From Leifsonia sp. 1010 (lineage in GTDB: Bacteria; Actinomycetota; Actinomycetes; Actinomycetales; Microbacteriaceae), in the NCBI RefSeq assembly GCF_031455295.1, contig NZ_JAVDSL010000006.1:1-62329 (forward strand): a DNA stretch of 62,329 nt, read 5' to 3'. The notes under the pieces are model-generated. The model saw only the letters and a list, made by a program, of their open reading frames with translations. It had not been told where the DNA came from and made no database searches. Positions 7,575-16,480 of the stretch are shown in pieces (position 1 is the first letter of the stretch; each line of letters opens with the position of its first letter). A program made the position numbers and the translations under genes.

Positions 7575-8543
7575 GTGGCCCTGAACGATTCGGACGAGAT
7601 CCTCGCCGTCAAAGCCGCGGAACTGTACTACGAGGCCGGCAAGACGCAGGACGAGATCGGCGTCGCCCTCAACGTCTCGCGCTGGAAGGTCGGCCGCCTG
7701 CTCGTCGCCGCCCGTGAGCACGGCTTCGTGCGCATCGAGATCGTCCACCCCAGCGCGCGCCGCTTCTCGCTCGAACGCGAGCTGTGCGGCTTCTACGGCC
7801 TGATGGATGCGGTGGTCGTGCCCGCGGCGGAGTCCGACTCCGAGGTGCAGGGCCGGGTGGCGCAGGCCGCCGCCGACTACCTGACCACGCTGCGTCCCGT
7901 CCCGCGCACGCTCGGCGTGAGCTGGGGCCGCACGCTCCATGCCGTGGCCGCACGCTTGCGGCCGGGCTGGGCCGTCGGGGTCAACCCCGTGCAGATCAAC
8001 GGAAGCGTCTCGTCCACGCGCCAGGCGACCGCCGCCGCCGACACGGCCGTCGTCATCGCGCGCAAGGCGCAGGGCACCGCGACCCTGCTCCCGAGCCCGG
8101 CGATCTTCGAGCACGCCGCCACCCGGCGGGCGATCGAGGCCGACCGCTCGGTGCAGAGCGTCCTCGAACTCGCCCGCGACGCCAGCGCCTATCTGTTCAG
8201 CGCGGGCGTCGTCGACACCAGTTCCGTCCACGTCGACTCCGGCTACCTCTCGGTGGAGGATGTCGCCGCACTCGCCGAGAAGGGCGCGGTCGGCGACGTC
8301 GTCGGCCGCTTCATCACCGACGACGGACAGGTCGCCGACCCGGAGCTCAACTCGCGGACGCTGGGGCTCAGCCTCGACGAGCTCCGCTCGGCCCGCACCT
8401 CCATCGCCGTCATCGCCGGGGAGGCCAAGCACCGCGTCGCCCACGCCGTCGTCGCGAGCGGCCTCTGCACCACGCTCATCACCGACGAATCCACCGCCAA
8501 CGACCTGCTCGGGCGCGCGGCGCCCGGCACCACCGCTCCGTAG
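7575..8543 (+). CDS. SorC/DeoR-type sugar-binding transcriptional regulator
   Basis: A 322-aa regulator. Residues 5-60 carry the SorC-family HTH (AAELYYEAGKTQDEIGVALNVSRWKVGRLLVAAREHGFV). The remainder is the phosphosugar-binding fold, with LGVSWGRTL and VNPVQINGS in the effector pocket region. Such proteins respond to deoxyribose-5-phosphate or related sugars, which fits the deoC gene 30 bp downstream. The GTG start lies 6 nt behind TAAGCT with no Shine-Dalgarno, so it is probably leaderless. Confidence 0.9.
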   Translation: MALNDSDEILAVKAAELYYEAGKTQDEIGVALNVSRWKVGRLLVAAREHGFVRIEIVHPSARRFSLERELCGFYGLMDAVVVPAAESDSEVQGRVAQAAADYLTTLRPVPRTLGVSWGRTLHAVAARLRPGWAVGVNPVQINGSVSSTRQATAAADTAVVIARKAQGTATLLPSPAIFEHAATRRAIEADRSVQSVLELARDASAYLFSAGVVDTSSVHVDSGYLSVEDVAALAEKGAVGDVVGRFITDDGQVADPELNSRTLGLSLDELRSARTSIAVIAGEAKHRVAHAVVASGLCTTLITDESTANDLLGRAAPGTTAP

Positions 8544-8572
8544 CATCCGAGCTGCACCACCTGGAGGAACAC

Positions 8573-9610
8573 GTGACCATCGAGACAACGCCGCCCGTGC
8601 GCACCCTCGCACCCGCGGCCCGCGCCGTCGAGGTGCTCGGCGGCGACCTGACGGAGGGATCGCTCCGGCGGTACCTCAACGGCATCCCCGGAGTGGATGC
8701 GGTGGGCCTGGAGCAGCGCGCGGCCGGCCTCGGCACCCGCTCCATCAAGACCACCAGCAAGAAGTGGGCGCTCGACACCGTCATCGAGCTGATCGACCTC
8801 ACCACCCTGGAGGGCGCCGACACCCCCGGCAAGGTGCGGTCGCTCGCGGCCAAGGCGCTCACGCCCGACCCGTCCGACCCGTCCACTCCGCGCCCCGCCG
8901 CGGTCTGCGTCTACGGCGACATGGTGCCGTACGCCGTCGAGGCCCTGGGCGCCGCGCACGCCGGCGCCGTCCGCCGGGCCGGAGGCACCGGGGGCGTCAA
9001 CGTCGCCGCCGTCGCGACCGCCTTCCCCAGCGGACGCGCCTCCTTGAAGGTCAAGCTGGCCGACACGGCGGATGCCGTCGCCGCGGGCGCGGACGAGATC
9101 GACATGGTCATCGACCGCGGCGCCTTCCTCTCCGGTCGCTACGGGCTCGTCTTCGACGAGATCGTCGCCGTGAAGGAGGCCTGCCGCCGCGAGGACGGCA
9201 CGTACGCGCACCTCAAGGTGATCCTGGAGACGGGCGAGCTGAACACGTACGACAACGTGCGCCGCGCCTCCTGGCTGAGCATCCTCGCCGGCGGCGACTT
9301 CATCAAGACGTCCACAGGCAAGGTGTCGCCCGCCGCGACGCTCCCGGTGACCCTGCTGATGCTGGAGGTCGTGCGCGACTGGCACCGGCTCACCGGCGAG
9401 GAGATCGGCGTCAAGCCGGCCGGCGGCATCCGCTCGTCGAAGGACGCCATCAAGTACCTCGTGACCGTGGCGGAGACGGTCGGCGAGCAGTGGCTGCAGC
9501 CGCACCTGTTCCGGTTCGGCGCCTCCAGCCTCCTGAACGACGTGCTCCTGCAGCGCCAGAAGCTGGCCACCGGGCACTACTCCGGCGCCGACTACGTGAC
9601 GATCGACTGA
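8573..9610 (+). CDS. deoC: Deoxyribose-phosphate aldolase DeoC
   Basis: Class I aldolase that cleaves 2-deoxyribose-5-phosphate to acetaldehyde and glyceraldehyde-3-phosphate. The 345-aa protein is longer than the roughly 250-260 aa of short bacterial forms because of N-terminal and central extensions. The Schiff-base lysine lies in GGDFIKTSTGK; DEIDMVIDRGAF and GVKPAGGIRS are also conserved. GTG start at 8573 with GGAGG 7 nt upstream; the earlier in-frame start lies in the regulator gene. Followed directly by an aldehyde dehydrogenase that could oxidise the acetaldehyde. Confidence 0.95.
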   Translation: MTIETTPPVRTLAPAARAVEVLGGDLTEGSLRRYLNGIPGVDAVGLEQRAAGLGTRSIKTTSKKWALDTVIELIDLTTLEGADTPGKVRSLAAKALTPDPSDPSTPRPAAVCVYGDMVPYAVEALGAAHAGAVRRAGGTGGVNVAAVATAFPSGRASLKVKLADTADAVAAGADEIDMVIDRGAFLSGRYGLVFDEIVAVKEACRREDGTYAHLKVILETGELNTYDNVRRASWLSILAGGDFIKTSTGKVSPAATLPVTLLMLEVVRDWHRLTGEEIGVKPAGGIRSSKDAIKYLVTVAETVGEQWLQPHLFRFGASSLLNDVLLQRQKLATGHYSGADYVTID

Positions 9611-9624
9611 AAGCTGACCAGACC

Positions 9625-11130
9625 ATGAGTTTCCTCGAATACGCACCGGCTCCCGAGTCGCGGTCGATCCTGAACCTGCGCGACCAGTACGGCCTGTTCA
9701 TCGACGGCGAGTTCGTCGACGGGCACGGCACGCCGTTCCAGACGATCTCTCCCGCGACGGAGGAGCGCCTGGCGACCATCGCCACCGCCGACTCCTCCGA
9801 CGTGGATGCGGCCGTCGCCGCCGCCCGCCGCGCCTACGACCGCGTCTGGTCGCGGATGAGCGGCAGCGACCGCGGCAAGTACCTCTTCCGCATCGCGCGG
9901 CTCGTCCAGGAGCGCGCCCGCGAGCTCGCCGTGGCCGAGAGTCTCGACAACGGCAAGCCGATCAAGGAGAGCCGGGATGTGGACGTCCCGCTCGTCGCCG
10001 CCTGGTTCTTCTACTACGCGGGATGGGCGGACAAGCTCGAGCACGCCGGCCTCGGCCCCGCGCCCCGCGCGCTCGGGGTCGCCGCGCAGGTGATCCCGTG
10101 GAACTTCCCGCTGCTGATGCTCGCGTGGAAGATCGCCCCGGCCCTCGCCGCGGGCAACACGGTCGTGCTGAAGCCGGCCGAGACCACCCCGCTGACCGCG
10201 CTGCTGTTCGCCGAGATCGTGCAGCAGGCCGACCTCCCGGCGGGCGTCGTGAACATCGTCACCGGTGCCGGGGAGACCGGGCGCGACCTGGTCGCCCACC
10301 CGGACGTGAACAAGGTCGCCTTCACCGGCTCCACCGCCGTCGGGCGAGAGATCGCCCGCACGGTCGCCGGAACATCCAAGAAGCTGACGCTGGAGCTCGG
10401 CGGCAAGGCCGCCAACATCGTCTTCGACGACGCCCCCATCGACCAGGCGGTCGAGGGCATCGTCAACGGCATCTTCTTCAACCAGGGCCACGTCTGCTGC
10501 GCGGGCAGCCGTCTGCTGGTGCAGGAGAGCATCCACGACGAGGTCGTCGAACGGTTGAAGAGCCGCCTGTCGACGTTGCGCCTCGGCGATCCGCTCGACA
10601 AGAACACCGACATCGGCGCGATCAACTCGGCCGAGCAGCTGCAGCGCATCCGCGAGCTGTCCGACATCGGAGAGGCGGAGGGGGCGGAGCGCTGGACGGC
10701 GGACTGCGAGATCCCCGAGAACGGCTTCTGGTTCGCGCCGACCATCTTCGACAACGTGTCCACCAGCCACCGCATCGCCCGCGAGGAGATCTTCGGCCCC
10801 GTGCTGTCGGTGCTGACCTTCCGCACCCCGGCCGAGGCGATCGCGAAGGCGAACAACACGCCGTACGGGCTGTCGGCCGGCATCTGGTCCGAGAAGGGCA
10901 GTCGCATCCTGGCCGTCGCCGATAAGCTGCGGGCCGGCGTCGTCTGGGCCAACACCTTCAACCGCTTCGACCCCGCCAGCCCGTTCGGCGGCTACAAGGA
11001 GTCCGGCTACGGCCGCGAGGGCGGTCGCCACGGTCTGGGCGCGTACCTCGTGCCCGGCCGCTCGTCGGCGCCCGCGTCGCCGCTCCGCATCCCCGCCGTC
11101 CGCCCGACCCGCAAGGGAGCCTCCAAATGA
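9625..11130 (+). CDS. Aldehyde dehydrogenase (NAD(P)+-dependent)
   Basis: A 501-aa enzyme of the ALDH superfamily. The NAD-binding part includes VIPWNFPLLMLAWKIAPALAAGNTVVLKPAE and FTGSTAVGREIA. The catalytic glutamate lies in LELGGKAANIV and the catalytic cysteine in NQGHVCCAGSRL. EEIFGPVLSV and PFGGYKESGYGREGG complete the family. It starts 14 bp after deoC and likely oxidises the acetaldehyde released by DeoC to acetate. No strong Shine-Dalgarno precedes the ATG at 9625. The 3' end overlaps the next ALDH-like gene by 4 bp. Confidence 0.95.
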   Translation: MSFLEYAPAPESRSILNLRDQYGLFIDGEFVDGHGTPFQTISPATEERLATIATADSSDVDAAVAAARRAYDRVWSRMSGSDRGKYLFRIARLVQERARELAVAESLDNGKPIKESRDVDVPLVAAWFFYYAGWADKLEHAGLGPAPRALGVAAQVIPWNFPLLMLAWKIAPALAAGNTVVLKPAETTPLTALLFAEIVQQADLPAGVVNIVTGAGETGRDLVAHPDVNKVAFTGSTAVGREIARTVAGTSKKLTLELGGKAANIVFDDAPIDQAVEGIVNGIFFNQGHVCCAGSRLLVQESIHDEVVERLKSRLSTLRLGDPLDKNTDIGAINSAEQLQRIRELSDIGEAEGAERWTADCEIPENGFWFAPTIFDNVSTSHRIAREEIFGPVLSVLTFRTPAEAIAKANNTPYGLSAGIWSEKGSRILAVADKLRAGVVWANTFNRFDPASPFGGYKESGYGREGGRHGLGAYLVPGRSSAPASPLRIPAVRPTRKGASK

Positions 11131-11987
11131 GCCGACTGGCTGTTCCGAAGACCTACAAGCTGTACATCGGCGGGAAGTTCCCGCGCAGCGAGTCCGGCCG
11201 CACCTACGAGGTCGTCTCCGCGAAGGGCGCGTTCCTGGCGAACGCGGCCAAGGCCTCCCGCAAGGACGCCCGCGACGCGGTCGTCGCCGCGCGTGCTGCC
11301 GTCTCCGGCTGGTCCGGCGCCACCGCCTACAACCGCGGCCAGGTGCTCTACCGGATCGCGGAGCTGATGGAGGGGCGTCGCGCCCAGTTCATCGACGAGA
11401 TCCAGAAGTCCGAAGGCGTGTCGGCGTCCGCGGCGACCGCGCAGGTCGACGAGGCCATCGACCGCTGGGTCTGGTACGCGGGATGGGCCGACAAGTTCGC
11501 GCAGGTCGCGGGCAACGCCAACCCGGTCGCCGGCCCGTACTTCAACATCTCGGTGCCCGAGCCGACCGGCGTCGTCGCGATCGTCGCACCGCAGGACTCC
11601 AGCCTTCTCGGGTTCACCAGTGCGGTCGCCCCCGCGCTCGTCGCCGGCAACACGGTCGTCGTGATCGCGAGCGAGCGCTTCCCGCTCTCGGCGATCAGCC
11701 TCAGCGAGGTGCTCGCGACGAGCGACGTGCCGGGCGGAGTCGTCAACATCCTGACCGGGTCGCCGGCCGAGATCGCGCCGTGGCTGGCATCGCACGCCGA
11801 CGTCAACGCGCTCGACCTCGTCGGCGCGGGCGACCTCGACTGGGTCGATCTGCAGATCGCCGCGGCCGACACGCTCAAGCGCGTCCTCACGCCCGAGAAC
11901 GGCCCGGACGCGGCCGCGCCGTCGCTCGACCGGATCTCCTTCTTCACCGAGACGAAGACGGTCTGGCACACGAAGTCGCTGCTCTAG
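11127..11987 (+). CDS. ALDH-like protein lacking the catalytic half
   Basis: A 286-aa protein homologous to the first half of its neighbour: both contain YAGWADK and VAPALVAGNTVVV. It stops before the region holding the catalytic Cys, and the PWNFP motif is replaced by APQDSS. No remnant of a catalytic domain follows, and codon use is normal, so this is a settled short protein rather than a fresh frameshift. ATGA overlap with the full-length ALDH implies fixed co-translation; a non-catalytic partner or regulatory subunit is possible. C-terminus FFTETKTVWHTKSLL. Confidence 0.85.
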   Translation: MSRLAVPKTYKLYIGGKFPRSESGRTYEVVSAKGAFLANAAKASRKDARDAVVAARAAVSGWSGATAYNRGQVLYRIAELMEGRRAQFIDEIQKSEGVSASAATAQVDEAIDRWVWYAGWADKFAQVAGNANPVAGPYFNISVPEPTGVVAIVAPQDSSLLGFTSAVAPALVAGNTVVVIASERFPLSAISLSEVLATSDVPGGVVNILTGSPAEIAPWLASHADVNALDLVGAGDLDWVDLQIAAADTLKRVLTPENGPDAAAPSLDRISFFTETKTVWHTKSLL

Positions 11988-12060
11988 CCCGCTCGCGCCC
12001 GCTTTCCTTCCCCTCGTCGCGGATGTGGGGGAGGATGGGGGCGAGGAACGGGGACACGGT

Positions 12061-12654
12061 ATGACGGATGAGTGGAGACCCGAACGCGGTGAGCTGGCCC
12101 TCGTCGGCGACAGCCTGACGCAGGGAGGCGACTGGGATGCGCTGCTCCCGGGCGAGGCGGTCCGCAACTTCGGGATGGCCGGAGACACCACCGACGACGT
12201 GCTCGCTCGGCTCGGTGACGTGATCGACACGCGGCCGGCCCTGGTGGCGCTCCTCATCGGCACCAACGACCTGGCCTGGCGCCGCTCGGTGGAGCACGTC
12301 GTGCGCAACGTCGAGACCATGCTCGTCACTCTGCGCAAGGAACTGCCGGAGACGCGCATCCTCGTCCAGTCCGTGATGCCGCGCGGTCACGAGTTCGCCG
12401 ACCAGATCCGCGACATCAACCGACACCTGTGGCAGTTCGCGCCGACCGTGCACGCGGGCTGGCTCGACCTGTGGCCGGCGATGGCGCTGGAGGACGGCGA
12501 GCTGAACCCGGCGTACACCGAGGACCGCCTGCACCTGAACGCCGAGGGCTACCGCGTGTGGGCCGGCGAGCTCGTCCCGGCGCTGGAGCGCCTCCGCGAG
12601 CTGCCCCCGTCGAGCCGCGCCATCACCCTCCCCGACCTCGGCGGCGCCGCCTAA
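12061..12654 (+). CDS. SGNH/GDSL-type esterase
   Basis: A 197-aa cytosolic hydrolase with no signal peptide. Block I has GDSLTQGG (nucleophile Ser), block III GTND, and block V DRLHLNAEGY with the Asp-x-x-His pair; the Gly of block II is in FGMAGDTTDD. This is the TAP/PAF-acetylhydrolase-like branch; the natural ester is unknown. The ATG at 12061 is preferred over an upstream in-frame ATG (12025) because the extension GEDGGEERGHG is poorly protein-like. It is 73 bp from the ALDH-like gene, so operon membership is uncertain. Confidence 0.9.
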   Translation: MTDEWRPERGELALVGDSLTQGGDWDALLPGEAVRNFGMAGDTTDDVLARLGDVIDTRPALVALLIGTNDLAWRRSVEHVVRNVETMLVTLRKELPETRILVQSVMPRGHEFADQIRDINRHLWQFAPTVHAGWLDLWPAMALEDGELNPAYTEDRLHLNAEGYRVWAGELVPALERLRELPPSSRAITLPDLGGAA

Positions 12655-12675
12655 CCCCTCCCGCGCCTCCCCCCT

Positions 12676-12755
12676 CCGCCCACCGTCGAGTGCGCAAACT
12701 TTGCACGCGACGCCCCGCGGGGGCGTGCAAAATTCGCGGACTCGACGGTGGGCGG
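12676..12755. repeat. Long hairpin, family B copy 1, between convergent genes
   Basis: Arms of 33 nt (12676-12708 and 12723-12755) match at 30 positions. The shared family core includes CGTCGAGT and GCAAACTTTGCA. The loop contains a further CCCCGCGGGG self-pairing. Located between the SGNH-hydrolase and PucR stops. Sister copies: 20684-20743 and 40586-40659. Confidence 0.78.
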
Positions 12756-12756
12756 A

Positions 12757-14271
12757 TCAGCGGCGGAGCGCACGGCACGCGAGATGCACGGCGAGGCGCG
12801 TCTCGGGGTCGGACAGGTCGAGACCGAGCAGCTCCTGGGCGCGGGCGACGCGTGTGGAGACCGTGTTTCGGTGGAGGCCCAGGGCCTCGGCGGTCGCGGC
12901 GATGCCCGACTCGTGATCCAGGTACGCGGCGAGCGTCTCGACGAGTTCCGGCCCGCGGGCGATCAGCGGGGCCAGCAGGGATTCGGCGGCCGGGACGAAC
13001 GTGTCGCTCTCCGTCCACGACAGCAGCAGCTGCTCCAGTCCGAGCGCGTCGATCCGCACGAAGTAGCCGGTCGCCGAGCGGCCCGCGGCGATGCGGGCGG
13101 CATCCGACGCTCCGTCGATCGTGGCGACCAGCCCCGCCGCTCCGCTCTCCAGCGTCCCGACACCGGTCGCGACGTTGAACACCCGGCGGGCGGCGGTGTG
13201 CACTGCCAGCAGTGCCCGCACGCTCTCCTCGACGCGGCTCGGCGGGGGAGGCGCGGCGAAGCTGAGCCAGCCCGTCACGCCGCGTCCGCTGGTGGCGGCG
13301 TGGGAGTCGACGGGCAGCACCGTCAGCTCCCTGGTGACTAAGCGCAGCAGCTGGAGTGTGTCGACGCGGGAACGCCCGACCAGCCGGAACCCCAGGTGGT
13401 ATCCGGTCGTGCGCCAGCCGCGCTCGAGCATCCGCTGCTCCAGATCGGAGTCGCGGCTGTCGCGAAGCTCGAGGAAGTCGCGCAGCAGGCCCGACGCGAC
13501 GGCGGCATCGTTCACGTCGGCGACCTCGTCGATGAGGATGCGCGCCGCCACCGCCGGCATGGCGACCTCCGCCGCGACGGCCAGGGCGCTCAGCTGGACG
13601 GGTCCCAGACCCTGCCCGAACACTGCCAGCCGTAGGCCCGCTCGGCTCGGGCTGTCGACGCGGACGGAGGCGGCGGAGCCCTCCGGCAGCTCGACCGTGC
13701 TGATCCACGGGCCGAAGTCGATCGCGGCGTGAACGGCAGGCGGGAGCGACTCTCCGGCCTCCAGCAGCACGCCTTCGCTGTCGATCAGGGCGACGCCGTG
13801 GCCGACGCTGGCCGAGAGGTGCCGCAGCAGGTCTGCGAGGTTGTCGGCGTGGTACTCGATCGACTGCGCGACGCGGCGGACGTAGCCGAGGGTGAGCGCA
13901 TCCCGGCCCTCGCGCAGCTCCCAGCCCGCACGCGCGAGCGCCATCGGGTCGGTCGCGCCGAGGAGCGCCAGCCCTAGACGCTCCGCGAGCGAGCGGGTGC
14001 CGCTGCCGAATCCCTCGGCCTCCGGGAGCACCAGCCCCCGGTAGCCGCGGTCGCGCACGCGGCGCACCAGCGCATCCTGCTGCCACGGCGTCGCCGGAGG
14101 CGGGACGGTGAGCACCGCCAGTCGTCCGTCGCCGTCGGCCGGCAGCCCGGACTCGTCCGCGGCGACGATCAGCTCCCGCCAGACGACCGATGGATGCGCT
14201 CCGGCGATCCCGCGCAGCCCGCCGTTCGCGGGATGCGCGAACAGCGCGGCGAGGTCGAGTCCGTCGCTCAC
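12757..14271 (-). CDS. PucR-type transcriptional regulator
   Basis: A 504-aa regulator of the PucR family, named for the purine-catabolism activator of Bacillus. The N-terminal PucR domain (about residues 10-130) contains LVLPEAEGFGSGTRSLAERLGLALLGA. A GGDEF-like middle domain follows. The C-terminal HTH_30 domain reads LAAYLDHESGIAATAEALGLHRNTVSTRVARAQELLGLDL. GTG start at 14271 overlaps the stop of the upstream DUF917 gene (GTGA). As the last gene of the permease/HyuA/DUF917 operon it probably controls it, perhaps through the GTGC-N5-GCAC sites in front of the permease gene. Confidence 0.9.
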   Translation of the reverse strand: MSDGLDLAALFAHPANGGLRGIAGAHPSVVWRELIVAADESGLPADGDGRLAVLTVPPPATPWQQDALVRRVRDRGYRGLVLPEAEGFGSGTRSLAERLGLALLGATDPMALARAGWELREGRDALTLGYVRRVAQSIEYHADNLADLLRHLSASVGHGVALIDSEGVLLEAGESLPPAVHAAIDFGPWISTVELPEGSAASVRVDSPSRAGLRLAVFGQGLGPVQLSALAVAAEVAMPAVAARILIDEVADVNDAAVASGLLRDFLELRDSRDSDLEQRMLERGWRTTGYHLGFRLVGRSRVDTLQLLRLVTRELTVLPVDSHAATSGRGVTGWLSFAAPPPPSRVEESVRALLAVHTAARRVFNVATGVGTLESGAAGLVATIDGASDAARIAAGRSATGYFVRIDALGLEQLLLSWTESDTFVPAAESLLAPLIARGPELVETLAAYLDHESGIAATAEALGLHRNTVSTRVARAQELLGLDLSDPETRLAVHLACRALRR

Positions 14272-15296
14272 GCGGGCACCTCCAGCCCGCGCAGCCCAAA
14301 CCCGGCGGGCGTGATGTGCCGTTCCCGGTCGGGGGAGGACGTCCACCATGCCGGGGCCTCCAACGCCAGAACGATCACGTTGCGGGCGAGGGTGATCTCG
14401 TCGACCTGGAGGACGTCGCCCGAGACCGAGTCGAGCGCCACGATGATCTCGGGGCTCGCGGCGGTGGTCACGCCGTCGCGCACGACGGCCAGCAGCTCCG
14501 ACCGCGCCACCAGCCGAAGGAGCGCGCCGCCATCGTCGTCGAGCTGGATGGCGCTCACGTACGGGTCTTCGATCGAGGCCTCGACTCCGGCCACACGGCC
14601 CGTGCCGAGGAGCCGAGCGCCGAGCGCTTCCGCGAGTGCGGCCGGCGCCAGGCTCCGGTCGGCGCCGCCTTGGCCGAGACGGAGGGCCCGCGTGGGGGTG
14701 CCGAGCACCCCGTGCTCGGTGAGATCGCCGACGGTGAACCCGGCGATGAGCACGGCGCCCGCACCACCGGCCTGCACGATGGCGGCGCGCACTTGGCTCT
14801 CGACATCGGCCGGGCGCGCGGTGTCGATCACGACGACACCGCCTCCGGTGTCGCAGACCGCGACGACGCCGGGCACCACATCCACCAGCAAGGAGATCTG
14901 GTCGAGCCGGGGAAGCGCGCGCCCCATCAGGTCGGCGTCCACCAGCTCGAGGCGGTCGGCCAGGAGCAGCGGGCTGAGCCCGTTCATCCCGGCTCCCTCG
15001 AGCCCGCACACGGCGCGGGCGCGCACGCCCGTCCAGCGCTCGGCGGCGGCCAGGAGCGGCCCGAAGGCGTCCGCGGCGGGAAGACGCTCGGTCAGGAGGT
15101 AGGTCGACCCGGCGAACGCCACCGCGACGCACGGCGTGGACGGGTCGAACTCGTCCGGCTCCCGCAGGGTGATCGGCCAGATCGGGGCGTCCTGCACCAT
15201 GAGCTCGAGCATCGTGGTGGCCCCGCCGCCTCCGGAGCCGAGCAGGGAGTACCCCCGGGCGAGAGCCGGCAGGCTCTCCTGACCGAGAGTCCTCAT
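14268..15296 (-). CDS. DUF917 family protein, divergent short copy
   Basis: A 342-aa member of DUF917 (Pfam S-methyl-thiohydantoin desulfurase family), the most divergent of three adjacent copies. The opening LARGYSLLGSGGGGATTMLELM matches the glycine-rich motif of the family. CGLEGAGMNGLSPLLLA and LVDADLMGRALPRL correspond to the conserved central blocks. It lacks the long insert present in the other two. ATG at 15296 with GGAGG just upstream. A 38-bp gap separates it from copy 2, the only gap in an otherwise overlapping run. Confidence 0.82.
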   Translation of the reverse strand: MRTLGQESLPALARGYSLLGSGGGGATTMLELMVQDAPIWPITLREPDEFDPSTPCVAVAFAGSTYLLTERLPAADAFGPLLAAAERWTGVRARAVCGLEGAGMNGLSPLLLADRLELVDADLMGRALPRLDQISLLVDVVPGVVAVCDTGGGVVVIDTARPADVESQVRAAIVQAGGAGAVLIAGFTVGDLTEHGVLGTPTRALRLGQGGADRSLAPAALAEALGARLLGTGRVAGVEASIEDPYVSAIQLDDDGGALLRLVARSELLAVVRDGVTTAASPEIIVALDSVSGDVLQVDEITLARNVIVLALEAPAWWTSSPDRERHITPAGFGLRGLEVPA

Positions 15297-15334
15297 GCCC
15301 TCCAGAGTAGGCGGAGACCGCCGCGGCGACGGCG

Positions 15335-16480
15335 TCAGACCAGCGCCTGCGCCGTCTCGACGGGCACGAACTCCTCGGTCAGCCCGAACGCGCGCGGGCC
15401 GAACGCGGCGAGCGCCGCGGGCGTCCGCATCATCTCCGGGGTGGAGATGCCGAGCACGCGCACGCGCTGTCCGTAGCGCAGACCCTCGGTGGTGATCGGC
15501 TCTCCCGACTCGATGTCGGTGACGCAGATCAGGTCGGGCACGATCGCGACGAGCTCGCCGTCGCGATGCGCCGTGAGGTTCTCGTTCTGGAAGCGGATCT
15601 CGAGCGTGCTGCCCGAACCGCCGGAGCCGCTCGGGCCGCTCGTCGCGTCGAGCGACGAGATCGTCGCCCGGCCCTTCGCGAAGCCCTCGGTGGTGCGGCG
15701 CTCCACGTCCGTCACCTTGCCGGCGAACAGCTCCCGTACCTCCGAGTACAGCGTGGTGGAGAGGGTCTGCGCGATCGCCTCGAAGGGCGAGCGGTGCTCC
15801 TCCCGCGCCTCCCGGATGGCCCGGCCCAGGGCGAGCGCCATCGAGAGCGTCCGCGGGACGGCGGTGCGCTTCACGTCGGCGCCGCTCATCGCGTACTCCG
15901 CGATGTGCCCGACCCCGCCCAGCCGGATGGTGATGCCGCGCGCCAGCCACTCCATCTGCCGGTCGTCGTCGCCGGTGTCGATGATGACGGTCTCGCCGCG
16001 CTCTCCGGCAAGCGCCAGGGGAGAGCCGTGCACGCCGTACACGGCGAACGTCTCCATCGAGAGCTCGGGGAACGCGCGTCCCATGCCGTCCGCATCCACG
16101 ACCGGCAGTCCGGTCTCCGCGGCGACGATCAGCGGGATCATCGAGTTGATGCCACCGCACTCGATCGGCATGGTGGCGTCGGCGGACCGGCCGAGGTGCG
16201 CCTCCAGCGTCCGCAGCGCGAGGGTCGGCTCCGTGCCCGCCGGGATCTTCTCGATCATCACGGTCGGAGCACCCATCTGCGCCGTCGGGATGACGAACGT
16301 GTCGTCCGCGAGGTCGTCCGGGTCGAGGATGGTGATGCCGCGCTCGCCGAGGGCGCCCTCGCTCAGCACCCGGGCGACGAGCATCTGACCGATGTACGGA
16401 TCGCCGCCGCCGCCGGTTCCGAGGAGGGTCGCGCCGCGGGCGAGGTCCGGGAGGTCGGCCGCCGTCAGCGTCCAGCTCAC
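15335..16480 (-). CDS. DUF917 family protein, copy 2
   Basis: A 381-aa DUF917 protein. It begins SWTLTAADLPDLARGATLLGTGGGGDPYIG and carries IECGGINSMIPLIVAAETGLPVVDADGMGRAFPEL, the family signature. A Gly/Ser-rich stretch (SGPSGSGGSGS) interrupts the C-terminal part near residue 290. Closely related to copy 3 (shared GEPITTEGLRYGQRVRV). GTG start overlaps the copy 3 stop (GTGA). The family label suggests action on a (thio)hydantoin-like ring. The true substrate here is not established. Confidence 0.87.
   Translation of the reverse strand: MSWTLTAADLPDLARGATLLGTGGGGDPYIGQMLVARVLSEGALGERGITILDPDDLADDTFVIPTAQMGAPTVMIEKIPAGTEPTLALRTLEAHLGRSADATMPIECGGINSMIPLIVAAETGLPVVDADGMGRAFPELSMETFAVYGVHGSPLALAGERGETVIIDTGDDDRQMEWLARGITIRLGGVGHIAEYAMSGADVKRTAVPRTLSMALALGRAIREAREEHRSPFEAIAQTLSTTLYSEVRELFAGKVTDVERRTTEGFAKGRATISSLDATSGPSGSGGSGSTLEIRFQNENLTAHRDGELVAIVPDLICVTDIESGEPITTEGLRYGQRVRVLGISTPEMMRTPAALAAFGPRAFGLTEEFVPVETAQALV

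Noticed and set aside
9592-11031. Minus-strand ORF of 479 codons opposite the aldehyde dehydrogenase
   Set aside because: Antisense shadow of the ALDH gene with no recognisable domain.
11127-11987. Frameshifted ALDH pseudogene
   Set aside because: No catalytic-domain remnant was found in any frame downstream; the ORF ends cleanly and overlaps its neighbour by 4 bp.
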